DNA from: Thermopetrobacter sp. | Lineage (GTDB): Bacteria; Pseudomonadota; Alphaproteobacteria; Rhizobiales; Aestuariivirgaceae | Assembly (NCBI GenBank): GCA_011374735.1 | Contig: DRPD01000012.1 | Coordinates: 1 to 6,168 of the forward strand | Length of the DNA stretch: 6,168 nucleotides | Reading direction: 5' to 3' | Shown here: positions 1 through 5,469 of the stretch, one piece after another | Numbering within the stretch: the stretch's first letter is position 1 | Layout of the letters: each line of letters begins with the position of its first letter | Position numbers and translations under genes: made by a program | Notes under the pieces: model-generated | What the model was told of the DNA's origin: nothing | The model's database searches: none | The model's input: the letters and a program-made list of their open reading frames with translations, nothing else

Positions 1-709
1 GCGCGATGGCCTCATCCGTCAGCACCACCTCGCGCGCCGGCTGCAACGAAAGCGCATCGAGAGCGCGGGTGCTGCGCTGCGTCTCGATGTCGAACCGGCG
101 GATGCTCTCCAGCTCGTCGCCGAAGAAGTCGAGCCGCACCGGCCCGTCCGCGCCCGGCGCGAACAGATCGAGGATGCCGCCACGCTGCGCGAATTCCCCC
201 GGCCCCATCACCGTGCCGGTGCGCTCATAACCCTGCCCGGCCAGCCATTGCGCCAGCTCCTCCGGCGCGCGCAGCATGCCCGGCCGCAAGTGCAGCGTCG
301 CCCCCTCCAGCATGGCCGTCGGCGCCGTGCGCTGGCTGAGCGCGTTCACCGTGGTCAATACGATCAGCGCCCCCGCCTCGCCCGTCTCGCGCCGCGCCGC
401 CAGCGCCGCCAGCGCCGCCATGCGCTGAGCCACGATGGCCGCCGACGGCGAGGTGCGGTCATAGGGCGTGCAGTCCCAGGCCGGAAACCGCAGCACCGGC
501 ACATCGGGCGCGAAGAAGGAAAGCGCCGCCGCCAGCCTGGCCAGCGCCACGTCGGCCGGCGCCACGTGCAGGACGACGCGCCCCGCGCGCGCCGCCAGCC
601 GGGCCGCGTCGGCCAGCACCGGCGCCGTCATGCCCTCCGGCACCCCGGCGAACGTCACCGCTTCCCCCGCCGCTGGCAGGGCCGTTTCCAGCGCCCGCGT
701 GTCCATCAT
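1..709 (-). CDS. mfd: Transcription-repair coupling factor Mfd, N-terminal part (runs off left edge)
   Basis: Mfd is the cytoplasmic ATP-dependent translocase that removes RNA polymerase stalled at DNA lesions and recruits UvrA for nucleotide excision repair. Only 236 codons are present: the UvrB-like, UvrA-binding N-terminal module. The RNA polymerase-binding, translocase and C-terminal domains lie beyond position 1. Reading the minus strand gives FPAWDCTPYDR at residues 75-85, RGGILDLFAP at 176-185 and FFGDELESIRRFD at 195-207. These are the conserved blocks shared by Mfd and UvrB; an N-terminal extension of this kind, without an early Walker A motif, fits Mfd. The first ATG (709) overlaps the sdhE stop as ATGA, which suggests translational coupling; the very next codon (706) is also ATG and could be the real start. 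No strong Shine-Dalgarno is visible, only a short GGCGG just upstream. The identification is firm; the exact start is open between the two ATGs. Confidence 0.95.
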   Translation of the reverse strand, partial: MMDTRALETALPAAGEAVTFAGVPEGMTAPVLADAARLAARAGRVVLHVAPADVALARLAAALSFFAPDVPVLRFPAWDCTPYDRTSPSAAIVAQRMAALAALAARRETGEAGALIVLTTVNALSQRTAPTAMLEGATLHLRPGMLRAPEELAQWLAGQGYERTGTVMGPGEFAQRGGILDLFAPGADGPVRLDFFGDELESIRRFDIETQRSTRALDALSLQPAREVVLTDEAIA

Positions 710-981
710 CCGCCGAAATGATATTGCTTCAACCGCCGCAGCAGCGGCCCGTCATGTTCCGCCGGCGGCGTCGCCTGCCCGCCGATCCACTCCAGCAGCA
801 GCCCGTCGGGCGCCTCCAGCAACCGCTCGAACGCCGCCACGCCCGCGTCGTCCAGATCGTCCAACACCTCCTCGGCCAGCCTTCCGAGCAGCAGATCCAG
901 CTCCTTCATGCCGCGATGCGTCGCCCTGACCCGGATGCGCCGCTTGCGCATGGCGAGAGATGAGGTGGTGTCAGCGTTCAT
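706..981 (-). CDS. sdhE: SdhE/DUF339 family FAD assembly factor for succinate dehydrogenase
   Basis: This 91-aa protein belongs to the SdhE (YgfY, DUF339, mitochondrial SDH5/SDHAF2) family, small cytoplasmic proteins that promote covalent attachment of FAD to the flavoprotein subunit of succinate dehydrogenase. The diagnostic RGxxE motif is present as RGMKE at residues 23-27 within ATHRGMKELDLLL, after a basic stretch RKRRIRVR. The rest is the expected small helical bundle, including the block LLEAPDGLLLEWIGG. The frame stays open upstream to 1203, but that extension runs through the inverted repeat at 1001-1068 and has no family resemblance. I therefore chose the ATG at 981; M11 (951), just before the basic stretch, is an alternative. 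The Shine-Dalgarno is poor, with GGG four bases before the ATG. The stop overlaps the mfd ATG, so the two are probably one operon; sdhE beside mfd is a neighbourhood I recall from alphaproteobacteria. Confidence 0.9.
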   Translation of the reverse strand: MNADTTSSLAMRKRRIRVRATHRGMKELDLLLGRLAEEVLDDLDDAGVAAFERLLEAPDGLLLEWIGGQATPPAEHDGPLLRRLKQYHFGG

Positions 982-1000
982 GTTTCCCGTTCTGTCCTGA

Positions 1001-1068
1001 GACCATCCCTGCGCCCTGCCAACCGTCACCTCCACAATACGGGCGGTTGGCAGGGCGTAGGGATGGTC
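1001..1068. repeat. Long near-perfect inverted repeat (27-bp arms, 14-nt loop) upstream of sdhE
   Basis: The arms 1001-1027 and 1042-1068 pair along all 27 positions around a 14-nt loop (1028-1041). Only two positions differ from Watson-Crick pairing: 1011 with 1058, and 1026 with 1043. Both are G.U in a plus-strand RNA and A.C mismatches in a minus-strand RNA. Pairing continues outward with bulges: GTTCTG at 989-994 can pair with CAGAAC at 1071-1076, which brings the structure to within about 7 nt of the sdhE ATG. No T-tract follows on either side, so it is not a standard terminator. It could be a dispersed palindromic repeat, a structured leader for sdhE-mfd, or a small structured RNA. The pairing is certain; the function is unknown. 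Confidence 0.85.
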
Positions 1069-1118
1069 TTCAGAACCATTAATAAAATGAACCCCGCGCG
1101 GCTGGGAATGAAAATGAC

Positions 1119-1140
1119 CTTGAGCGACGTGGCGCTCAAG
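1119..1140. repeat. Short perfect inverted repeat (8-bp arms, 6-nt spacer)
   Basis: CTTGAGCG (1119-1126) and CGCTCAAG (1133-1140) are perfect reverse complements around ACGTGG. The site lies in the divergent region between sdhE and the gamma-glutamylcyclotransferase-like gene, about 85 bp upstream of the latter. Size and position would suit a dimeric repressor operator. There is no T-tract, so a terminator is unlikely. Eight-base palindromes also arise by chance in GC-rich DNA, so the role is only a suggestion. Confidence 0.4.
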
Positions 1141-1226
1141 CGTTGTTCGCCATTCGTTAACCACAATTGCCTGATCATGGACGCTTGGGACAGTTTGGGG
1201 CAACGTTTGTCACAGAATCATCCGCC

Positions 1227-1805
1227 ATGTCCATCGCCATCATCGCCTATGGTTCCCTGATCTGGGACGAAGACAACCTGGCGCCGCACATCACCGGCGG
1301 CTGGCGCGAGCGCGCCGGGCCGCGCCTGCCGGTGGAGTTCTCGCGCATCTCCGCGAAGCGCCGCGGCGCGCTGGTGCTCACCATCGACGAACGGGCCGGC
1401 CATCGCGTTGCCACCCACGTCACCCGTTCCACGCGCCACGAGCTGCCCGCCGCGGCCCGCGATCTGGCGCGCCGCGAGCGCGGTCCTCTGAGCGCCATCG
1501 GCATGGTGAGAAAGGGCCTGCCCCCGGTCAATTGCCGCCCCGCCATCGGCCGCATCGTCCATGACTGGCTGATGGCGCAGGACGAGTTCGAGGCCGCCAT
1601 CTGGGTCAACCTGCCGGCCAATTTCGAACGGCGCACCGGCCGCCGCTTCGACCCCGCCGCCGGTTTGCAATGGCTGCGCCGCTTATCAAGTGAACAATTG
1701 CGCGAGGCGTGGCGCTACATCACCTTCGCGCCCCCCGCCTCCGACACCCCGTTCCGCCAATACTTGCGCGCCGACCCCTGGTGGCGCACCCTGAACTTCG
1801 CTTGA
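1227..1805 (+). CDS. Gamma-glutamylcyclotransferase-fold (AIG2/GGCT-like) protein
   Basis: A 192-aa protein that begins with a beta strand leading into YGSLIW (residues 8-13), the variant of the YGS substrate-loop signature found in GGCT/AIG2/ChaC-like proteins. That fold usually cleaves gamma-glutamyl peptides or amides to release 5-oxoproline. The next block, GPRLPVEFSRIS (31-42), is typical of an uncharacterised bacterial branch. Its C-terminal part, from about residue 105, has helical stretches and a Trp-rich end (YLRADPWWRTLNF). I could not assign the catalytic glutamate with confidence, so enzymatic activity and substrate are unproven. There is no signal peptide or membrane segment. I chose the ATG at 1227 because the fold's first strand starts there; an in-frame upstream start at 1167 would add 20 residues (PDHGRLGQFGATFVTESSA after the Met) that look noncoding. 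No Shine-Dalgarno precedes 1227. It is a single-gene unit, convergent with the COQ10/RatA-like gene. Confidence 0.8.
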   Translation: MSIAIIAYGSLIWDEDNLAPHITGGWRERAGPRLPVEFSRISAKRRGALVLTIDERAGHRVATHVTRSTRHELPAAARDLARRERGPLSAIGMVRKGLPPVNCRPAIGRIVHDWLMAQDEFEAAIWVNLPANFERRTGRRFDPAAGLQWLRRLSSEQLREAWRYITFAPPASDTPFRQYLRADPWWRTLNFA

Positions 1806-1877
1806 GCCGCCGCGCCTTTTCAAACGCTGGCCAAAGCCTTCAGTCTCGTGCCGCAAACGCACGCATGAAAGGAATCT

Positions 1878-1903
1878 CGTCATCCTGACGACAGTCGGGA
1901 TCT
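1878..1903. repeat. Repeat-like hairpin in the convergent intergenic gap
   Basis: In the 136-bp gap between two convergent genes, CGTCAT is followed by an 8-bp hairpin: 1882-1889 pairs with 1894-1901, with one G.T pair at 1886/1897 and a GACA loop. The order (CGTCAT, stem, short loop, stem, ATC) matches the arms of the element at 5728-5824, so this looks like another member of the same short palindromic family. It could help end transcription from both sides, but no clear T-tract is present. I see nothing else of note in 1806-1941. Confidence 0.5.
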
Positions 1904-1941
1904 CGGGCCACCGGCGCCCCCGTCGCTTCCCGGCTTCGTCT

Positions 1942-2403
1942 TCACGCCGTCTTGGGCGCCAGTTCCGCGGCGCGCCGCTCGAAGGCGTCGAGAACTTTCG
2001 CCGCCGCCCTGTCCAGCACCGCGTTGACCGCCAGCTGCAACAGCCGTGAACGCATCTTGAATTTCAAGGAGAACACCACGTCGGTGCCGCCGTCGCGCGG
2101 CCGCATCAGCCAACGGTTCTCCAGCTCCTTCACCGCCCCTTCCGTCGCCCGGGCGATGACCAGCCGCCGTTCGGCGTCGGCCTCCACGTCGGAGATGAAG
2201 GATTCGCGGATGTTCATCTTCCGATAGGCCACCGTCAGCTCGGCGCGAAACCGCTTGATGGGGCCATCGATGGTGACGTCCCACACCCGCGCTTCCTCGC
2301 ACAGCGGCACGAAGCGGTGATATTCGTCCACGTCGGAGACGATGGCGAACAGGTGGTCGGCGTCATGCGGCAGCCAGCGGGTGAAGGAAAATGTTTTCTT
2401 CAT
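1942..2403 (-). CDS. COQ10/RatA family START-domain protein (probable ubiquinone-binding protein)
   Basis: A 153-aa soluble protein of the polyketide cyclase/START superfamily, COQ10-RatA branch. The opening (FSFTRWLPHDADHLFAIVSD, then VDEYHRFVPLCEEARV) matches the family pattern of a first strand, a helix with FxxVxDV and YxxFLPxC. LENRWLM at residues 94-100 corresponds to the conserved LxNxW strand, and the C-terminus is the long helix that closes the ligand cavity (about 126-147). In mitochondria COQ10 binds coenzyme Q and supports respiration. The E. coli relative RatA/PasT was described as a ribosome-association toxin, and annotation pipelines often transfer that name. The respiratory role is the likelier one, but sequence alone does not settle it. 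I chose the ATG at 2403 because MKKTFSF starts the domain; a TTG at 2439 would add 12 residues. There is no Shine-Dalgarno, and a weak promoter-like pair (TTGCGC, 17 nt, TAAGCC) ends 7 nt before the ATG. Confidence 0.85.
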   Translation of the reverse strand: MKKTFSFTRWLPHDADHLFAIVSDVDEYHRFVPLCEEARVWDVTIDGPIKRFRAELTVAYRKMNIRESFISDVEADAERRLVIARATEGAVKELENRWLMRPRDGGTDVVFSLKFKMRSRLLQLAVNAVLDRAAAKVLDAFERRAAELAPKTA

Positions 2404-2484
2404 GCCCGGAGGCTTAGCCAATCCGCGCCCCGCGCGCAAGCCGCCGGACTTCCCCGATGAGGCGGGCTGACATCCTCACCGGCG

Positions 2485-2667
2485 TCACGTCTCCGCCGCG
2501 TCGCGCTCCAGCGCCGCCAGAATGGCCCTGGCCGCGAAATCGGCCCGTTTTCCCGGTGGCACCCGGGCGAAGAAGCTGCGCAGCACCGACGCCGGCAGAA
2601 ACAGCGCCAACCGCTCGCGCGCCTCGCCCCGCTTGTGCGCCATCGTCTTGTGCGCATGCACGTTCAT
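2485..2667 (-). CDS. Small probable ribbon-helix-helix protein, orphan
   Basis: A 60-aa basic protein. After a hydrophilic start rich in His, Lys and Arg (residues 1-18) comes ERLALFLPASVLRSFFARV, then PPGKRADFAARAILAALERD. A short strand ending in LP, a helix, a turn and a second helix is the plan of Arc/CopG ribbon-helix-helix DNA-binding proteins, many of which are antitoxins or autoregulators. This is a judgement from the pattern, not a recognised family. No toxin-like partner lies next to it: downstream, 81 bp away, is the COQ10/RatA-like gene, and upstream is the zinc-ribbon-like gene after 189 bp of noncoding DNA. The start at 2667 is set by a strong GGAGG (2675-2679) seven bases upstream. 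The frame also opens at 2829, but that extension would read through the heptamer repeat and has no protein-like character. Confidence 0.6.
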   Translation of the reverse strand: MNVHAHKTMAHKRGEARERLALFLPASVLRSFFARVPPGKRADFAARAILAALERDAAET

Positions 2668-2674
2668 GAGCTTG

Positions 2675-2680
2675 CCTCCA
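2675..2680 (-). promoter_or_regulatory. Strong Shine-Dalgarno for the ribbon-helix-helix-like gene
   Basis: On the minus strand TGGAGG lies 7 nt before the ATG at 2667. It decides the start of this small gene against the upstream in-frame ATG at 2829, and it supports that the gene is translated. Confidence 0.7.
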
Positions 2681-2827
2681 GCCACCGGTCGATTCGCCTC
2701 TCGTTTCAAGAGCATGATGCCCCTGAACTTGGGCGGCAGTTTGGCATTCGGAGGCCGGAAACCGGAAAGGGCGTGGGCAAATAGTGCGCCACCCCGGTAA
2801 GTCAGCCGGAGCGGCGCCACAAATACC

Positions 2828-2855
2828 ATTCTGACTACTGACTTCTGGCTTCTGA
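2828..2855. repeat. Imperfect heptamer tandem repeat (4 units)
   Basis: On the plus strand the four units are ATTCTGA, CTACTGA, CTTCTGG and CTTCTGA. On the minus strand they read as variants of TCAGAAG. The array starts one base after the stop of the zinc-ribbon-like gene and lies outside any gene I accept. The units differ from one another at one or two bases, so the array is diverged. Such heptamer arrays can change copy number by slippage, but four imperfect units is short. Confidence 0.65.
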
Positions 2856-2856
2856 T

Positions 2857-3030
2857 TCAGGCCCGCTCGCACTTGCCCGCGTCATCCAGCTTCTGGCACG
2901 CCGGGCACGGTTTGTCACGCTGCGGCAGATAGTGGCGGATGGTGTAGTCGTTCTCCGGCCATTCGGAGCAGTTGGTGCACCAGTGCCAGGTTTCCCCCTT
3001 GTAGGCCCGGCGGTAGATCGGCTTCTTCAT
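2857..3030 (-). CDS. Small four-cysteine (zinc-ribbon-like) protein of unknown function
   Basis: A 57-aa protein with two CxxC pairs, CTNC (residues 18-21) and CPAC (42-45), 20 residues apart, plus a fifth cysteine at 54. Four cysteines arranged as two knuckles suggest one structural zinc site. The N-terminus (KKPIYRRAYKGETWHWCTNC) is basic and aromatic. The middle (SEWPENDYTIRHYLP) may form the hairpin between knuckles. I recall similar short 'KKPIYRRAYKG...WHWC' proteins annotated as hypothetical in other proteobacteria, but I know of no assigned function. Nucleic-acid or protein binding would be the usual guesses for such a ribbon. The ATG at 3030 has an excellent AAGGAGG (3039-3045) eight bases upstream, which rules out the longer frame opening at 3069. 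It is divergent from parC, and the stop lies directly beside the heptamer repeat. Confidence 0.85.
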   Translation of the reverse strand: MKKPIYRRAYKGETWHWCTNCSEWPENDYTIRHYLPQRDKPCPACQKLDDAGKCERA

Positions 3031-3038
3031 GGTCTGTC

Positions 3039-3045
3039 CCTCCTT
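3039..3045 (-). promoter_or_regulatory. Near-perfect Shine-Dalgarno for the zinc-ribbon-like gene
   Basis: AAGGAGG on the minus strand, 8 nt before the ATG at 3030. It fixes the start codon and suggests efficient translation, in contrast to parC and the COQ10/RatA-like gene, which have no such site. Confidence 0.8.
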
Positions 3046-3081
3046 GAGAAATCGCGCTTGAAGCGTCACTCGATGCGCCCC

Positions 3082-3110
3082 TTCTCACAATGCGGCATGG
3101 CCGTTGTCAA
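3082..3110 (-). promoter_or_regulatory. Possible sigma70-type promoter for the zinc-ribbon-like gene
   Basis: On the minus strand a consensus TTGACA (3105-3110) is followed after 17 nt by TGAGAA (3082-3087). The -35 match is perfect but the -10 is poor. A start near 3075 would give a leader of about 45 nt that contains the Shine-Dalgarno. Confidence 0.35.
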
Positions 3111-3174
3111 GCCGCCTCCGCCCCTTGCCGCATGGCGGAAGCGCCGCCCGGCCTCACCCGGCGGCGGCCGGCTT

Positions 3175-3203
3175 TTGCCAGCGCCGCGCCGCTGGGCTAA
3201 TTT
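3175..3203 (+). promoter_or_regulatory. Probable parC promoter, abutting the start codon
   Basis: TTGCCA (3175-3180, five of six to the -35 consensus), a 17-nt spacer, and TAATTT (3198-3203, three of six to the -10 consensus). The ATG at 3210 begins only 6 nt after the -10 hexamer. Transcription would therefore start at or within a base or two of the AUG. No Shine-Dalgarno precedes it, which is consistent with a leaderless mRNA. Confidence 0.45.
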
Positions 3204-3209
3204 CCTTCC

Positions 3210-5450
3210 ATGAGCGAACATGCGGGAACTGATTCGGGCGGCGATGTCATCTCGCTACAACAGGCGCTGGAGGAGCGCTATCTGGCCTATGCGCTGTCCA
3301 CCATCATGCACCGGGCGCTGCCCGACGTGCGCGACGGGCTGAAGCCGGTGCACCGGCGGCTGCTGTATGCCATGCACGTCCTGAAGCTCGACCCGGCCGC
3401 CGGCTTCAAGAAATGCGCCCGCGTGGTCGGCGACGTGATCGGCAAGTTCCACCCGCACGGCGATCAGGCGGTCTATGACGCCATGGTGCGCCTGGCCCAG
3501 GGCTTCGCGGTGCGCTACCCGCTGGTCGAGGGCCAGGGCAACTTCGGCAACATCGACGGCGACGGCGCGGCCGCCTATCGCTACACGGAAGCGCGGCTGA
3601 CCGACGTGGCGATGGCCCTGCTGGAGGGGCTGGAGGAGGACGCGGTCGATTTCCGCGACACCTACAACGGCGAGGACAGCGAGCCGGTGGTGCTGCCCGG
3701 CGCGTTTCCCAACCTGCTGGCCAACGGATCGCAGGGCATCGCCGTGGGCATGGCCACCGCCATTCCGCCCCACAACGTGGAAGAGCTATGCGATGCCGCC
3801 CTGCACCTCATCAAGCACCCCAACGCCGGCATCGACAAGCTGATGCAATACGTGCCCGGCCCCGACCTGCCCACCGGCGGCGTGCTGGTGGAGCCACGGG
3901 AGAACATCCGCCAGGCCTACGAGACGGGCCGTGGCGGCTTTCGCGTGCGCGCGAAGTGGGAGAAGGAAGAGCTGGGCCGCGGCCAATGGCAGATCGTGGT
4001 GAGCGAAATCCCCTGGCAGGTGGCCAAGGCGCGGCTGGTGGAGAAGATCGCCGATCTGCTCTCGGCCCGCAAGCTGCCGCTGCTGGATGACGTGCGCGAC
4101 GAATCGGCGGAGGACGTGCGCCTCGTGCTGGTGCCGAAGAGCCGCAACGTCGATCCGCTGCTGCTGATGGAATCGCTGTTCAGGCTGACCGATCTGGAAA
4201 CCCGCGTGTCGCTGAACATGAACGTGCTCTCGCAAGGCAAGGTGCCGATGGTGCTGTCCTTGCGCGACGTGCTGCGGCAATGGCTGGAGCACCGCGTGGA
4301 GGTGCTGATCCGCCGCGGCTACTGGCGGCTGGACAAGATCGCCACCCGCATGGAGGTGCTCGAAGGCTTCCTGATCGCCTATCTGAACATCGACGAGGTG
4401 ATCAGGATCGTGCGCTTCGCCGATCACCCCAAGCGGGAACTGATGGAACGCTTCCAGCTCACCGAGACGCAGGCCGACGCCATTCTCAACATGCGGCTGC
4501 GGGCGCTCAACAAGCTGCAGGAGGTGGAAATCCGCCGCGAGCACGAGGAGCTGGCGAAGGAGCGCGACGAGTTGCAGGCCCTGCTGGCCTCCGAAGACGC
4601 CCAGTGGAAGAAGGTGGCCGAAGAGGTGCGGGCCATCCGCGAGAAATGGTCGAAGAAGACCGAACTGGGCCGCCGCCGCACCGAGATCGCCGACGCGCCG
4701 CAGGTGGAGGTGGATCTCGACGCGGCGCTGATGGAGAAAGAACCGATCACCGTGGTGTGCTCCGAGAAGGGCTGGATCCGCGCCCTGAAGGGCCACCTGA
4801 ACGCCGAGCAGATGGCGCGGGTCAGCTACAAGGAGGGCGACGCCGGGCGCTTCTGCTTTCATGCCCAGACCACCGACAAGCTGCTGCTGGCCTCCACCTC
4901 GGGGCGTTTCTACACCCTGGACGCCGGCAAGCTGCCCGGCGGGCGCGGCGCCGGGGAGCCGGTCAGGCTGTCCATCGACATGGACGCGGCGGACGACATC
5001 GTGGCCCTGTTCGTGCACGACGCGGAAGCGAAGCTGCTGTTGGCCAGCACCGAGGGCAACGGCTTCATCGTGCGCGAGGCCGACGTGGTGGCCAACACCC
5101 GCAAGGGCAAGCAGGTGATGAACGTCAGGCCGCCGGCCGAACTGGCGGTCTGCCGCCGCATCGAGGAAGGTCACGACCACCTGGCGGTGGTTGGCGACAA
5201 CCGCAAGCTGCTGGCCTTCCCGCTCGCCGACCTGCCCGAAATGACCCGCGGCAAGGGCGTGCGGTTGCAACGCTACAAGGATGGCGGCCTGGCCGATGCC
5301 AAGCCGTTCAGCCTCGCCACCGGCTTGCAATGGCTGGACGGTGGCGGCAGGACGCGCACCTTCACCGAGATTTCCGATTGGCAAGGCAAACGCGCCACCG
5401 CCGGCCGCGTGGTGCCGAAAGGGTTCCCCAAAAGCGGCCGGATGGGGTGA
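3210..5450 (+). CDS. parC: DNA topoisomerase IV subunit A (ParC)
   Basis: ParC is the DNA-breaking subunit of topoisomerase IV (ParC2ParE2), which decatenates daughter chromosomes. The 746-aa length is normal for the family. The N-terminal breakage-reunion domain shows [21 protein letters not shown] (residues 35-55, a [11 protein letters not shown] core), HPHGD (81-85) and YRYTEARL (123-130) with catalytic Tyr125 after Arg124. A charged, probably coiled-coil segment lies at about 436-475, followed by the C-terminal beta-pinwheel from about residue 500. I see no GyrA box (QRRGGKG-like) in the C-terminal domain, which argues for ParC over GyrA. In the quinolone-pocket region, Gln86 stands where E. 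coli ParC has Ser80, and Asp90 where it has Glu84. The ATG at 3210 is chosen because the conserved part begins soon after; there is no Shine-Dalgarno. parE is not in the window. Confidence 0.97.
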   Translation: MSEHAGTDSGGDVISLQQALEERYLAYALSTIMHRALPDVRDGLKPVHRRLLYAMHVLKLDPAAGFKKCARVVGDVIGKFHPHGDQAVYDAMVRLAQGFAVRYPLVEGQGNFGNIDGDGAAAYRYTEARLTDVAMALLEGLEEDAVDFRDTYNGEDSEPVVLPGAFPNLLANGSQGIAVGMATAIPPHNVEELCDAALHLIKHPNAGIDKLMQYVPGPDLPTGGVLVEPRENIRQAYETGRGGFRVRAKWEKEELGRGQWQIVVSEIPWQVAKARLVEKIADLLSARKLPLLDDVRDESAEDVRLVLVPKSRNVDPLLLMESLFRLTDLETRVSLNMNVLSQGKVPMVLSLRDVLRQWLEHRVEVLIRRGYWRLDKIATRMEVLEGFLIAYLNIDEVIRIVRFADHPKRELMERFQLTETQADAILNMRLRALNKLQEVEIRREHEELAKERDELQALLASEDAQWKKVAEEVRAIREKWSKKTELGRRRTEIADAPQVEVDLDAALMEKEPITVVCSEKGWIRALKGHLNAEQMARVSYKEGDAGRFCFHAQTTDKLLLASTSGRFYTLDAGKLPGGRGAGEPVRLSIDMDAADDIVALFVHDAEAKLLLASTEGNGFIVREADVVANTRKGKQVMNVRPPAELAVCRRIEEGHDHLAVVGDNRKLLAFPLADLPEMTRGKGVRLQRYKDGGLADAKPFSLATGLQWLDGGGRTRTFTEISDWQGKRATAGRVVPKGFPKSGRMG

Positions 5451-5469
5451 TGTGGTTTTGGGGGCGTAG

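Larger units (their letters stand above)
2668..2856. other. Noncoding gap between the two small genes, rich in repeat-like fragments
   Basis: This 189-bp stretch carries no convincing gene. It holds a tandem CCGGAAA pair (about 2756-2769), the heptamer array at 2828-2855, and a 17-nt segment (2811-2827) that matches 5763-5779 at 15 positions. The shared segment and simple repeats suggest dispersed repeat debris. I found no convincing promoter for the downstream ribbon-helix-helix-like gene here, so it may be cotranscribed from the zinc-ribbon-like gene. Confidence 0.5.

Noticed and set aside
398..421. Tandem CGCCGCCAG repeat in mfd
   Set aside because: It encodes a simple Ala/Leu-rich helix and is explained by codon bias.
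982..1203. N-terminal extension of sdhE (frame open to 1203)
   Set aside because: It reads through the long inverted repeat, has no family similarity and would make the protein almost twice the usual size.
1063..1260. 65-aa plus-strand frame before the GGCT-like gene
   Set aside because: No Shine-Dalgarno, begins inside the inverted repeat, ends inside the real gene in another frame and has no protein-like pattern.
1666..1677. TTGCAATGGCTG shared with the end of parC (about 5325-5336)
   Set aside because: Both encode LQWL in a Gly-Leu-Gln-Trp-Leu context; a chance coding match, not a repeat.
2411..2439. Promoter for the COQ10/RatA-like gene
   Set aside because: Spacing is right but the -10 hexamer TAAGCC matches only two consensus positions, so I did not list it as a feature.
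1942..2667. Calling the RHH-like and RatA-like genes a toxin-antitoxin operon
   Set aside because: There is an 81-bp gap, no known pairing of these families, and a ubiquinone-binding role is more likely for the COQ10-type protein.
3142..3166. Hairpin CGCCGCC/GGCGGCG upstream of parC as a terminator
   Set aside because: The stem is not directly followed by a T-tract, the loop is long, and such GC palindromes are expected by chance here; the only T-run is part of the -35 area of parC.
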